In this document: in pieces, positions 9,042 to 18,014 of the stretch
How positions within the stretch are numbered: position 1 is the first letter of the stretch
How the letters are laid out: each line of letters begins with the position of its first letter
From: Phil1 sp964487565
GTDB taxonomy: Bacteria > Bacillota > Clostridia > Christensenellales > CAG-138
Assembly: GCA_964487565.1 (NCBI GenBank)
Contig: CAZARN010000003.1
Span: forward strand, 124,001 to 188,000
Direction: 5' to 3'
DNA length: 64,000 bases
Program-made: the position numbers and the translations under genes
Notes under the pieces: generated by a model
Seen by the model: only the letters and a program-made list of their open reading frames with translations
Databases searched by the model: none
What the model was told of the DNA's origin: nothing

Positions 9042-10037
9042 ATGCCGGATACTGAGCGCGCAAAGCGCGCATTGGAGCTTTTCGGAATGAGCGGGGACGA
9101 GATATCCCCCATCCGCGAAAACGAGAATCTTATATTCAGCGTCACACAGGGCTGCGGGCGTTATGCGCTGCGCATACATCAATGCGCGCCGGGCTTTGAT
9201 CCCATGCCCTTCACCGCCGCGCCGGCAAAGCAGCAGAGGGAAGCCGAGGGCGAGCTTCTGTGCTGCCTTGACGCGAGGGGGATCCGCGTGCAAAAGCCTG
9301 TGCGCGGCCCCGATGGCAGCTTCGTGCAGACTGAGGCGGAAAGCGGCGCGCTTGTGACGCTGCTTTCATGGCTGCCGGGCGAAACATACAACGCGCTTTA
9401 TCCCGAAGGCGATGTGCCGGAGGACGCGGCGTTCGCGGCGGGGCTTGCCGCGGGCGCGCTAGACAGGACGACGAACGCGCTTGTGGCGCGGTTTACGCCC
9501 GTGCGGCCGCGATACGGGGTCAACGTGCTCCCTATCACCGCAGAACGGCTGCGCGCGGCGGCGGACGCGGGCGATATCGGGGGCGAACAGCTCATCGATA
9601 TGCTCTCTGCGCTTGACGCGATGGCGCCCCGGATGCGTGCCGCCGCGGCCGAGCACGGCGTCGCCGTATGCCATGCGGATATTTCCGCGGGCAATCTCAT
9701 TTACAGCGAAAAGAAGGCGTCACTCATCGATTTTTCGCTTTCGGGCATATCGAGTCCGTATATGGATCTTGCCTCGCTGCTTTCAAACTTCATCCGTCCG
9801 GATGTTCGCGCCGTGATGGCCGCGGGCTTTGAGGAGGGCTTCGGCAAAAAGCTTCAGCTTCGTCATGCGGAGCCTTTCTTCGCGCTGCAAATCCTGTTTT
9901 TCATATCGATGCTCCACGGCAACGCGACCGAATGGGACTGGTTTCCGATCGCGTGCGAACGCTGGTGCAGGGATGTTTTTCGCCCGTTTGCCGCGGGAAA
10001 ACCCTGTCTTGACATTGCAAATGGCCAAACGCGGTGA
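9042..10037 (+). CDS. APH-family phosphotransferase (aminoglycoside/choline/homoserine kinase-like)
   Basis: 331 residues. The catalytic loop HADISAGN (near residue 210) and the metal-binding segment LIDFSLSG (near residue 227) match the HxDxxxxN and D-F motifs of the aminoglycoside phosphotransferase / choline kinase / homoserine kinase II fold. It transfers phosphate from ATP to a small hydroxylated substrate that cannot be named from sequence. It begins 18 nt after the RND gene and ends 62 nt before mttB on the same strand. A methylated amine alcohol such as choline would fit the mttB neighbour, but that is speculation. Confidence 0.8.
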   Translation: MPDTERAKRALELFGMSGDEISPIRENENLIFSVTQGCGRYALRIHQCAPGFDPMPFTAAPAKQQREAEGELLCCLDARGIRVQKPVRGPDGSFVQTEAESGALVTLLSWLPGETYNALYPEGDVPEDAAFAAGLAAGALDRTTNALVARFTPVRPRYGVNVLPITAERLRAAADAGDIGGEQLIDMLSALDAMAPRMRAAAAEHGVAVCHADISAGNLIYSEKKASLIDFSLSGISSPYMDLASLLSNFIRPDVRAVMAAGFEEGFGKKLQLRHAEPFFALQILFFISMLHGNATEWDWFPIACERWCRDVFRPFAAGKPCLDIANGQTR

Positions 10038-10099
10038 TATCATGATTTTTAAGGTCTTTTGATCACACAAAAAACTGAATAACGGAAGGGAGGACTCAA

Positions 10100-11575
10100 A
10101 TGGCGAAATTCCAGAGAGAAGACGACATCTACGGCTACCATATCCTTCGCAACGAGGATCTTGAGGCCATCCATGAGGCGACGCTCTCGCTGATGGAGGA
10201 TTACGGTCTTCAGATCCATGGCAAAGAGGCGCTGGATATCCTCGAGGGGGCAGGTTGTTCCGTGGACAGATCCATCGATCGCGTAAGGTTCCCGAGAAAC
10301 ATCGTAAACGACGCAATCGAGCTGTGTCCGGCGGAATTCACGCTTTGCGGCCGCGATCCGAAAAACGATACGCTCGTGGGCGGCAAAAGGGTTGCGTACA
10401 AAAACTTCGGCACGGGCGTGAAGATCATCGATCCGTATACGGGCGAGGTGCGCGATTCCACGAAGGAGGATCTCGGCAACGTTGCGCGCTTTGTGGACTC
10501 GATGGAGGAGATAAACGTGTTCTCCATCGCGGTCGCCGCGTGCGACGTGAATCAGGAGGTCAAGGCGCTGCACGAGGCGGAGGTGGTGTTCAACAACCTC
10601 ACCAAGAACTTTGCGCACGACCTTGAAGGCGTGGCAAACACGCAGCGCTTCATCGACATGGCGGCCGTGATAATGGGCGGATACGACAAGCTCCGCGAAC
10701 GGCCGATAATCACCATGGGCGCCTGCCCGAACAGCCCGCTTGAGATCAACAAAAACGAGACGGATATAATCATCCTCTCGGCGCGGCACGGTCTGCCGAT
10801 CGATATACTTTCGATGGGCCTTTGCGGCGGCACGACGCCCGCGACGCTTGCGGGCACGCTCGTTTGCACCAACGCGGAGATACTTGGCGGCATCGTCCTC
10901 GCCGAGACAGTCAATCCCGGCAACCCGATACTTTACGGGACCTCAACCACCATTATGGACATGAAGACCGCCACAAGCCCCGTCGGCGCGCCGGAACACG
11001 CGATGTGCGGCGCCGCGGTGGGTCAGATCGGTCATTATTACGGTATACCGACCAACGTCGGCGGAACGTAGGGCGACAGCAAATGCTTTGACGAGCAGCT
11101 CGGCCATGAGAAGACGATAACTTCCCTTCTTCCGGCAGTCACGGGCAGCAACGTCATATACGGCATGGGCATGTTGGAGATGGGCATGACGATGAGTTAC
11201 GAGCAGCTCCTGATCGATCAGGAATTCGTGAAGATGATACGCCGCGTTTTGCAGGGCATCGCGGTGAATCCGGACACGATCGCGCTCGACGTGATAAAGG
11301 CGGTAGGACCCGCCGGAAATTACCTCTCGCAAAAGCATACCCGTCAATATATGCGAAGCGAGCTTTCGACAACAAAGCTCATCAACCGCCGTATGCGCGA
11401 TAACTGGGTCTCGCGCGGCGCGAAGGATATCGCGGCGACAGCGCGCGAGGAGGCGATTCGCATACTTGAGACCTATAAACCCACGCCCCTTGCGCCGGAT
11501 GTGCAAAAGCGCATCCACGATATTGTGCTCGAGGGGGAGGAAGAAGCCGCCGAAAGGCACAGGTCAAAAGCATAA
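10100..11575 (+). CDS. mttB: Trimethylamine methyltransferase (MttB family) with in-frame TAG read as pyrrolysine
   Basis: 491 residues if the TAG at 11069-11071 is read as residue 324. Upstream and downstream segments are in the same frame and both match MttB: a start after GGGAGGACT, and downstream GDSKCFDEQ followed by TGSNVIYGMG. In MttB from methanogens pyrrolysine sits at about residue 334 of about 495, in a Thr-Pyl-(Ser/Gly)-Asp-(Ser/Ala)-Lys context; here the context is GGT-TAG-GDSK. The enzyme moves a methyl group from trimethylamine (or another quaternary amine in related proteins) to a corrinoid protein. Pyl family members are the true amine methyltransferases, whereas non-Pyl relatives act on betaines. 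No corrinoid protein, pylS or pylT gene is in the window. Translation ends with TAA. Confidence 0.93.
11069..11071 (+). other. In-frame amber codon, probable pyrrolysine
   Basis: TAG occupies the conserved pyrrolysine position of MttB. The reading frame is open for 323 codons before it and 167 codons after it, and the protein sequence on both sides follows the family. Confidence 0.9.
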
Positions 11576-11589
11576 CGGAACAAATGACA

Positions 11590-11613
11590 CGGCCGCCCCG
11601 TATGGGACGGCCG
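11590..11613. terminator. Hairpin between mttB and the convergent ECF gene
   Basis: GGCCGCCC and GGGACGGCC pair (one bulged A) around CGTAT, 15 nt after the mttB stop and 12 nt before the end of the convergent ECF gene. It probably serves both strands. Confidence 0.55.
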
Positions 11614-11624
11614 CCTTTCATGCT

Positions 11625-12212
11625 TCAGACGGAGGCTTCGCCGCCGCCGTTATCGTGCGGCTCCCCGGCGGATGCGTCCTTTGCCGGCGCGGGGAGGCCG
11701 ACCGCCTTGAAATAAAGCTTTTCAACACCCGCTTTGAAGCAAAGCGGAACGGAGATCACCGCGCCGACCGCCGCCTGCAATATCTGATAAGGGAGCTTGA
11801 TGAGCGCGTATTCCGGCGTGCTGTATATGTACGCGCGGCCGAGCGAATAGCCGACGATCATTATCACCGCGCCCACCGCAACGCCGACGACGGCCGCGGC
11901 GGTCTTGTGCCTGCCGCCGAAAAGCCTGTGGGCGAGAAGCGATATGACGAGCGCCTGCAGGCCGTGCGTGACGAGCGAAACGAACATCGGCGCCGGATAG
12001 AATATAAGATCGCCTATGAATGCGCCGATCCCGCCCACGGCAAAGGCCGGGAAGGGGGGCAGCAGTATCGCGGCGGTGCAAATGATGATATCGTTGAGAT
12101 ACACATGACCGCCAGGCACAGGCACGCCGAACGAGCTCAGCGCGATATTCATCGCCATGAACATGGCGGTCACACAAAGCATTTTGACTGAATTACGGTT
12201 CTTTTCTCCCAT
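11625..12212 (-). CDS. ECF transporter S component
   Basis: 195 residues, hydrophobic, with about six membrane segments and the usual short polar N-terminus. An S component binds a vitamin or cofactor precursor and works with the shared EcfA/A'/T energising module, which is not in the window. The ATG at 12212 is chosen because AAGGAGG lies nine nt upstream; an upstream in-frame GTG would put that site inside the gene. The C-terminal 25 residues are polar and low complexity. The gene is divergent from a MocR-type regulator, a frequent partner of vitamin B6 genes, which hints at a pyridoxine-type substrate; thiamine precursor or folate carriers remain possible. Confidence 0.8.
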   Translation of the reverse strand: MGEKNRNSVKMLCVTAMFMAMNIALSSFGVPVPGGHVYLNDIIICTAAILLPPFPAFAVGGIGAFIGDLIFYPAPMFVSLVTHGLQALVISLLAHRLFGGRHKTAAAVVGVAVGAVIMIVGYSLGRAYIYSTPEYALIKLPYQILQAAVGAVISVPLCFKAGVEKLYFKAVGLPAPAKDASAGEPHDNGGGEASV

Positions 12213-12311
12213 GATGAGGCGCCTCCTTGACACAAACTCTTTATACTGATATTATATCCGAAATTGATATTATGAAAATTGCCAAATAAATATTAAATTA
12301 TAAGGTCAGAT

Positions 12312-13409
12312 ATGCTTACCTATAACATGGAGAACAGGGGCGCAAGCTCCAAATTCGAGTATCTTTACACCCTGATAAAGGCGGATATCAGGGCGGGCCG
12401 TCTGCGCCCGGGCGAGCGTATGCCGTCCAAGCGCGGGCTTGCGGAGCATCTGGGCGTGAGCGTGATAACCGTTGAAAGTGCGTATGCGCAGCTCGTCACC
12501 GAGGGATACGTCACCTCGCGCGCGCGAAGCGGCTTCTTTGTGAGCGAAACGGGTATACCGCCGCTGTTTGCGGCTGAAAAACCGCCCGCAGCCATCCGGT
12601 GTGAAAAACCGGACGCGCGCGATGTTTCGCCGCAGCCGGCGTTCCAGTTTTCAGCGTTCGCACGCATAATGCGTCAGGTGATAAACGAATACAGCGGGGG
12701 ACTTTTGCAAAAGCCGCCGCACATGGGCTGTCCGGAGCTGAGGAACGCGATATCGGAGCATCTTCTCGGCTATCGCGGGATGTATGCGCCGCCGGAGCGG
12801 ATCGTGATAGGCTCCGGCGCGGAATATCTTTATGTGATGCTTTCACAGCTTTTCGGCCGGGGAACGGTGTTCGGCGTGGAGCATCCGTCGTATGAAAAGA
12901 TACGCCTCGTGTATGAAGCCTACGGCGCGGAGTGCGAGCTGCTCGACATGGATGAAAGCGGCATTTCATCCGCGAGCCTCAACGCCACGCGCGCGAACGT
13001 GCTGCATGTGACGCCGTATCACAGCTATCCCACGGGCGTAACCGCAAGCGCGGGCAAGCGCAGGGAGTATATCGCCTGGGCGAACGCCGCGGACGGGTAT
13101 ATAATCGAGGACGATTTTGACTCTGAATTCAGCCTTTCGCGCAAGCCGGCCGAAACGGTCTATTCCATGGACGGGTCGGGAAGGGTGATATATATCAACA
13201 CCTTTTCAAAAAGCCTCGCGCCGTCCATGCGCATGGGATATATGATACTGCCGGAGGCGCTTTGCGCGCGATATGAAGAAAAGCTCGGGTTTTATTCCTG
13301 CACAGTGCCTGCGTTTGACCAGTATGTGCTGGCGGAGTTCATCGCGCAGGGCTATTTTGAAAAGCATCTCAACCGCATAAGACGGAGAATGCGGCAGACG
13401 AAGGAATAA
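12312..13409 (+). CDS. MocR-type GntR/aminotransferase regulator, C-terminally truncated
   Basis: 365 residues. Residues 1-80 are a GntR winged helix (RPGERMPSKRGLAEHLGVS), followed by an aspartate-aminotransferase fold with the PLP lysine in TFSKSLAPSMR near residue 297. MocR proteins are usually about 450-500 residues; this one stops right after QTKE, so roughly the last 100 residues, the small domain of the aminotransferase, are missing. The stop codon merges with the T-run (on the other strand) of the neighbouring peptidase terminator, as if a deletion had joined them. PdxR and relatives use PLP as effector. The protein may be a defective regulator or a shortened but stable one. Confidence 0.85.
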   Translation: MLTYNMENRGASSKFEYLYTLIKADIRAGRLRPGERMPSKRGLAEHLGVSVITVESAYAQLVTEGYVTSRARSGFFVSETGIPPLFAAEKPPAAIRCEKPDARDVSPQPAFQFSAFARIMRQVINEYSGGLLQKPPHMGCPELRNAISEHLLGYRGMYAPPERIVIGSGAEYLYVMLSQLFGRGTVFGVEHPSYEKIRLVYEAYGAECELLDMDESGISSASLNATRANVLHVTPYHSYPTGVTASAGKRREYIAWANAADGYIIEDDFDSEFSLSRKPAETVYSMDGSGRVIYINTFSKSLAPSMRMGYMILPEALCARYEEKLGFYSCTVPAFDQYVLAEFIAQGYFEKHLNRIRRRMRQTKE

Positions 13410-13449
13410 AAAAACCGCCCGGGCGGCTTATCTGCGCGTCCCGGGCGAT
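13408..13449 (-). terminator. Terminator of the S9 peptidase gene
   Basis: On the minus strand GCCCGGG and CCCGGGC pair, followed by GCGG and a run of seven T. It lies 12 nt after the peptidase stop. The T-run overlaps the stop codon of the MocR gene on the other strand. Confidence 0.75.
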
Positions 13450-13460
13450 ATGCTGAAGTT

Positions 13461-15434
13461 TTATTTGACAAGATAACGCTCGAACCAGTCCTGCATCTCC
13501 TTGAGGCGGCGGATGCGGTGCAAAGGCTTGCCGCTGCGGGAAAGCTCGTGATTCTCGCCGTGGAAAAGGCAAAGCCTCGCGTCGACGCCGTGATAGCGAA
13601 GCGCCGTGAACATCTGCAGCCCCTCCGCCATCCAGCAGCGATAGTCCTGTTCGGAATGGATGAAAAGCGTGGGCGTTGTCGCCTTGTCCGCGTATTTCAC
13701 AGGCGAATGCCACCAGAGCTTTTCGACGTTGTCCCACGGGGTGGAAAGGTTCTGGTTCGCGTTGAAAAAGTAGCCGATATCGGTCGTGCCGAATTTTGAT
13801 ATCCAGTTGGATATGCTCCTTTGCGCGCAGGCTGCGGCGAACCTTGACGTATGGCCGATTATCCAGTTGGTCATATAGCCGCCGTAGCTGCCGCCTGTCA
13901 CGGCGACGCGCGCGGGATCTATGTCCGGATGCGTTTCGAGCACATGGCCCGAAAAGCGCATAAGGTCGTCATAATCGACGGTGCCGTATTTGCCGCGTAT
14001 ATCGGCGAAGGCTTCGCCGCGCCCGTCGCCGCCGCGGGGGTTGCAGTAATACACGAAGAAGCCGGCGTTCGCAAACACCTGCATCTCGTGAAAATATCCG
14101 CCGCCGTAGGTGCCTTTCGGCCCGCCGTGTATCTCGAACACAGCGGGGTATTTTTTGCCGGGCGTATAATCCGCAGGCTCCATCACAAACCCTTCCACCG
14201 TGCAGCCGTCGCCGTTGCAGTCGCAGCGCGCGGGCTTTACCGTGCTGCATTCGCCGAGCCATGCGTTGAAGCGCGTGAGTTTGCTCCCCATGAAGCCCGA
14301 ATAAAGCTCCTGCGGCTCACTGTCGCTCATGCAGACGCTTATCACGTTTTCGCCGTTAACATCGAAGCTGTTTATCGCGTTGTCCGTTTGGGCAAGGACG
14401 GTGCTTGAGCCGTCAAAGCCAATGCTGCGCACGCGCGTGCCGGTATGATATGAGGCGGCGTATATTATGCGCCCGCCGCGAAGCATCACGCTTTCGCCCC
14501 CGCCGAAGCAGCAGTCGGAGCCGGGGCAGCCGCCGGGCTCCTCATCCCCGTCAAAGAGCATACGCACCTCGCCGTTTCCGGCAAGGGTATAAAGCGCCGG
14601 GTTGGACTTCAGCTCGTATATGCCGCGCCACGGCTGACCGAAAAACGCCACGCTCCCCTCGTGCACGAAGAGCATGTCCGCGCACCAGCCGGCGTCGGGC
14701 AGCAGGCATGAAAGCGCGCCGCTTTGCACGTCATAAACAAAAACGGAGGAGGTGAGCTGCATCTTCACGTCGAACCGGCGCGCGAGGAAGTATATCCTGT
14801 CCCCGCCGATGCAGAGGTTCCAGACATTTGTCAGCTCGTCCGTCACGACGCTTGCCTTGCCGGTTTTGGGATCGAAAATATAAAGCCTCGTGCGCATCCG
14901 GTTCGTAAAGGAGCCTCCGTTTTCCCAAACGGGTATCTCCTCCATTACCTGATAGTCGGCTTCGCTTTTCACGCGCTTTGCAAGGAGCTGTTTGCCTGTT
15001 TCGTCAAGATTTGAAAAATCAGGGTCGCCCGCGTTATACACAGCCGTGACCGCATAGCTGCCGCAGGGGAGTTTTTTTATTTCGGATACGGCAAGCGGAA
15101 CGGTGAACGCGCGCTCGGCCTCGCCGCCGTCGACGCTTATGCGAAAATACGACGTCAGCTTTTCGCCGTCCTCGCGGCGCTTCGCATATGACGGGTCGCG
15201 GTCCGCGGCAAAGAGGATATGCGTGTCGTCCTCGAAGAAATATGACGATCCGTCCCCGCCGGAGGTGAGCTTCATCACGCGGCCGTCCTCCGAAAGCCAT
15301 ATGTCGCTTTCGTAACCGTTCCTGGCCTCCACAGCGCGGCTGACAACAAACGCGGCCCGTTTGCCCGTCGGCGAAAATGCGGGTTTAGCCAAAAAGGCAT
15401 AATTGAAAATGTCGTTGCGTTCAAGCTTGCGCAT
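13461..15434 (-). CDS. S9 family peptidase (acylaminoacyl/prolyl oligopeptidase-like)
   Basis: 657 residues. The N-terminal two thirds resemble the beta-propeller of the family, with SPTGKRAAFVVS and similar repeats. The C-terminal alpha/beta hydrolase domain carries the nucleophile motif GGSYGGYM (near residue 520), an aspartate in HSEQDYR (near 595) and a histidine in GENHELS (near 630), the full catalytic triad in order. No signal peptide is seen, so it likely acts on cytoplasmic oligopeptides, fitting the peptide importer elsewhere in the window. The start has AAAGGAG upstream. Its promoter region is shared with the divergent phosphorylase gene. Confidence 0.92.
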   Translation of the reverse strand: MRKLERNDIFNYAFLAKPAFSPTGKRAAFVVSRAVEARNGYESDIWLSEDGRVMKLTSGGDGSSYFFEDDTHILFAADRDPSYAKRREDGEKLTSYFRISVDGGEAERAFTVPLAVSEIKKLPCGSYAVTAVYNAGDPDFSNLDETGKQLLAKRVKSEADYQVMEEIPVWENGGSFTNRMRTRLYIFDPKTGKASVVTDELTNVWNLCIGGDRIYFLARRFDVKMQLTSSVFVYDVQSGALSCLLPDAGWCADMLFVHEGSVAFFGQPWRGIYELKSNPALYTLAGNGEVRMLFDGDEEPGGCPGSDCCFGGGESVMLRGGRIIYAASYHTGTRVRSIGFDGSSTVLAQTDNAINSFDVNGENVISVCMSDSEPQELYSGFMGSKLTRFNAWLGECSTVKPARCDCNGDGCTVEGFVMEPADYTPGKKYPAVFEIHGGPKGTYGGGYFHEMQVFANAGFFVYYCNPRGGDGRGEAFADIRGKYGTVDYDDLMRFSGHVLETHPDIDPARVAVTGGSYGGYMTNWIIGHTSRFAAACAQRSISNWISKFGTTDIGYFFNANQNLSTPWDNVEKLWWHSPVKYADKATTPTLFIHSEQDYRCWMAEGLQMFTALRYHGVDARLCLFHGENHELSRSGKPLHRIRRLKEMQDWFERYLVK

Positions 15435-15533
15435 AAATTGCTCCTTTCACAGATACAAAAGGTGATACGGGTATTATAACACAGGACGTTGTGGTAAAAT
15501 ATATATCATCCAATCGGCGGGAGGCGCATTATT

Positions 15534-16355
15534 ATGATCTATACATATGACGATTATCTGCGCGCGGCGCAGGCGGTGCGCGGCAGATACAGGCAGGTCC
15601 CCGAGTATCTGCTCATTCTGGGTTCCGGACTGGGCTTCATGGGCGACATGATGGAAAACGCTGTGGAGATACCCTATTCATCGATACCGGGTTTTTGCCC
15701 GTCGACGGCCCCCGGCCATCGCGGCGTGCTCCTTTGCGGAAAGCTCTGCGGCAAAAACGTTCTGATGATGCAGGGGCGAATGCACAGGTACGAGGGGTAT
15801 GACACGGCGCAGATCGGTTTCCCGGTGCGCGTCGGGAAGCTGCTCGGCGCGCAGAAAATGATCGTGACAAATGCGGCCGGCATACTCAATCCGGATTTCA
15901 GGATCGGGGAGCTGATGCTGATTTCCGATTATCTCAATTTTTCGCAGGCAAGTCCGCTTGCGGGGCCTAACATAGCCGAGTTCGGCGTGCGTTTCCCCGA
16001 TGTGTGCAACGCATTTGACAGGCAAAGCCGCGCGCACGCGAAGGAGATCGCCCAAACGCTGGGCATGACGCTGCGCGAGGGGGTTTATTGCCACGCGATG
16101 GGGCCGCAGTACGAGTCGCCGGCGGAAATACGCGCGTACAGGATGCTCGGCGGTGACGCCGTGGGCATGTCAACGGTGCCGGAAACGATAACCGCCGCGC
16201 ATTGCGGCATAAAAACGCTCGGCATATCGCTGCTTTGCAACTATGCGGCGGGCATGACCGACAACCCCGTGACGGAGGAGGAAGTGCTTGAGGCGGCCGA
16301 GCGCGCGAAGCCGTATTTTTCAAAGCTCGTTTCGGAATACATCAAAAACTCATGA
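15534..16355 (+). CDS. Purine-nucleoside phosphorylase (trimeric type)
   Basis: 273 residues. The phosphate-binding GSGLG segment (residues 30-34, LILGSGLGF), the HR...QGRMHRYEGY segment, VTNAAG (near residue 113) and the purine-site region MGPQYESPAEIRAYRMLGGDAVGMS all match the PunA/trimeric purine nucleoside phosphorylase family. It splits inosine or guanosine with phosphate into base and ribose-1-phosphate for salvage. The start has GGGAGG upstream. It is a single-gene unit ending near a strong hairpin. Confidence 0.92.
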   Translation: MIYTYDDYLRAAQAVRGRYRQVPEYLLILGSGLGFMGDMMENAVEIPYSSIPGFCPSTAPGHRGVLLCGKLCGKNVLMMQGRMHRYEGYDTAQIGFPVRVGKLLGAQKMIVTNAAGILNPDFRIGELMLISDYLNFSQASPLAGPNIAEFGVRFPDVCNAFDRQSRAHAKEIAQTLGMTLREGVYCHAMGPQYESPAEIRAYRMLGGDAVGMSTVPETITAAHCGIKTLGISLLCNYAAGMTDNPVTEEEVLEAAERAKPYFSKLVSEYIKNS

Positions 16356-16368
16356 AATAAAATAATTT

Positions 16369-16393
16369 GCCCCCGGTCGGAACGACCGGGGGC
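16369..16393. terminator. Strong terminator hairpin between convergent genes
   Basis: GCCCCCGGTCG and CGACCGGGGGC form a perfect 11-bp stem with loop GAA, between the stops of the phosphorylase and the FAD oxidoreductase genes. The T-rich side (AAATTATTTT when read on the minus strand) favours the minus-strand gene. Confidence 0.8.
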
Positions 16394-16415
16394 AAAATTC
16401 AACCGCGCAAGTCGG

Positions 16416-17831
16416 TTATGTTTCGTCGCCTACGCCGAGCACGTCGCGCGCAACGCATATGCCGGTGACGCTCGCCTGCATGAGGCCGCGCGTTATGCCC
16501 GCGCCGTCGCCGATCGCGTAAAGGCCGGGCACCGCCGTGCGGAAGCGCTCGTCCACGGTCAGCTTGCAGGAATAGAACTTGACCTCCACGCCGTAAAGCA
16601 GCGTGTTCCTTGAATAAAGGCCGGGGGCAAGCTTGTCGATCGCGCGAAGGGCCTCGATTATGCTGGTGAGATGCCTGTGCGGCAGCACGAAGGAAAGATC
16701 CCCCGGCACCGCGGTTTTGAGGGTGGGGACGGTCGTGGATTTTGCAAGGCGGGATGCGTCCGTGCGCCTTCCCATAAGCAGATCGCCGAGGCGCTGCACC
16801 ATAACGCCGCCGCCGGTGAGCATGTTGCCGAGCTGCGCGATATAATTGCCGTAACGTATGGGTTCGCCGAACGGCTGCGTGAAGCGGGTGCTCACAAGCA
16901 TCGCGAAGTTCGTGTTCTCGGTGCGAAGGGCCTGGTCGTTATAGCTGTGACCGTTGACGACGGCTATGCCGCCTTCATAATGCTCCTCGCTCACAAGTCC
17001 GCCGGGATTCATGCAGAAGGTGCGCACCTTGTTTTCAAACGTGTCCGCGTAATAGACGAGCTTCGCCTCATACAGGGGCTTTGTCAGATGATCCATTATG
17101 GAATTGGGAACCTCCACGCGCACGCCGATATCGACCTCGTTGTTGGACATGCCGATGTCGAGCCGCTTGCCCTCATCCTGGAGCCACTGCGCGCCGCCGC
17201 GCCCGGGCGCGGCAACGATCGCGGAGGCGTAAGCCTCGCCCTCTTCGCCGCGGCAAATGTATTTCACGCCGACGGCGGCGCCGTTTTCCACGATGATCTC
17301 CTTTGCCGTGGTCGAGGGCATGAAGGTGAAACCGCGCTTTGACATCAGATGATCATACATGTTGCCAAGCACGACCGCCGCATATTCCGTGCCCATGTGA
17401 CGCACGGGGCAGCGCACGAGATGGATGTTGTATCTGCTCGCTTCATATGCGATCTCGGACACGCGCGGGTCGTTGCGCCCGTGCACCGTGTCCGGCGCGC
17501 CGAAGCCGACGTATTTTGAATCGGCATAATCGATGAGCCTCTGCGCGCGCTCCTCGCCGATATATTTGGTGATGTTGCCGCCCACCTCATGGGAAAGGGA
17601 GAGCTTCCCGTCCGAAAAAGCGCCCGCGCCAGCCCAGCCGCTCATTATCGCGCAGGGGTTGCAGTTGCAGCATTTGCCGGTGGTTCTCGCCGGGCATTTG
17701 CGCTCGGATATGGCCTTGCCGCTGTCCATGAGCAGCACCTTCATGCCGTCGTTTTTGTCAAGCAGCTCAAGCGCCGTGAATATGCCCGCGGGGCCTGCGC
17801 CGACGATTATGACGTCATATTCTTTCTTCAT
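16416..17831 (-). CDS. FAD-dependent oxidoreductase
   Basis: 471 residues. The dinucleotide-binding GAGPAGIFTALEL is at residues 9-21. A cysteine-rich segment follows (CPARTTGKCCNCNPC), then GWAGAGAFSDGKLSLS, and the FAD-closing motif AIGDGAGITRGLMQA near the C-terminus. This layout is shared by a large clostridial family of uncharacterised NAD(P)/FAD-dependent oxidoreductases annotated as FAD-binding or electron-transfer proteins. The start at 17831 follows GGAGGATGT; the in-frame upstream ATG is rejected. Substrate unknown; the cysteines might bind an iron-sulfur cluster. Confidence 0.85.
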   Translation of the reverse strand: MKKEYDVIIVGAGPAGIFTALELLDKNDGMKVLLMDSGKAISERKCPARTTGKCCNCNPCAIMSGWAGAGAFSDGKLSLSHEVGGNITKYIGEERAQRLIDYADSKYVGFGAPDTVHGRNDPRVSEIAYEASRYNIHLVRCPVRHMGTEYAAVVLGNMYDHLMSKRGFTFMPSTTAKEIIVENGAAVGVKYICRGEEGEAYASAIVAAPGRGGAQWLQDEGKRLDIGMSNNEVDIGVRVEVPNSIMDHLTKPLYEAKLVYYADTFENKVRTFCMNPGGLVSEEHYEGGIAVVNGHSYNDQALRTENTNFAMLVSTRFTQPFGEPIRYGNYIAQLGNMLTGGGVMVQRLGDLLMGRRTDASRLAKSTTVPTLKTAVPGDLSFVLPHRHLTSIIEALRAIDKLAPGLYSRNTLLYGVEVKFYSCKLTVDERFRTAVPGLYAIGDGAGITRGLMQASVTGICVARDVLGVGDET

Positions 17832-17909
17832 ACATCCTCCGGTTTTTGTCATAAGCGTTGTAATTATATATATAAGCTATGCTTAGATATACATTCGAGT
17901 AAATTATAA

Positions 17910-17938
17910 TTGCTTATATCCCTTGACTATGATATACT
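17910..17938 (+). promoter_or_regulatory. Sigma-A promoter for the CofE-like gene
   Basis: TTGCTT (17910-17915) and TATACT (17933-17938) are 17 nt apart, about 76 nt upstream of the CofE-like start, in an AT-rich intergenic stretch that stands out from the surrounding GC-rich sequence. Confidence 0.55.
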
Positions 17939-18014
17939 ACAACACCGGGATTGTCAAAGGGTTTCACGGAAATCCTGGCCATGCCTTAATTTATTTGGTC
18001 GGAGGGGGAAGAGA

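Noticed and set aside
10100..11071. mttB as a truncated pseudogene ending at TAG
   Set aside because: The frame stays open for 167 more codons that match the family, the TAG lies exactly at the pyrrolysine position, and TAG is not used as a stop elsewhere in the window.
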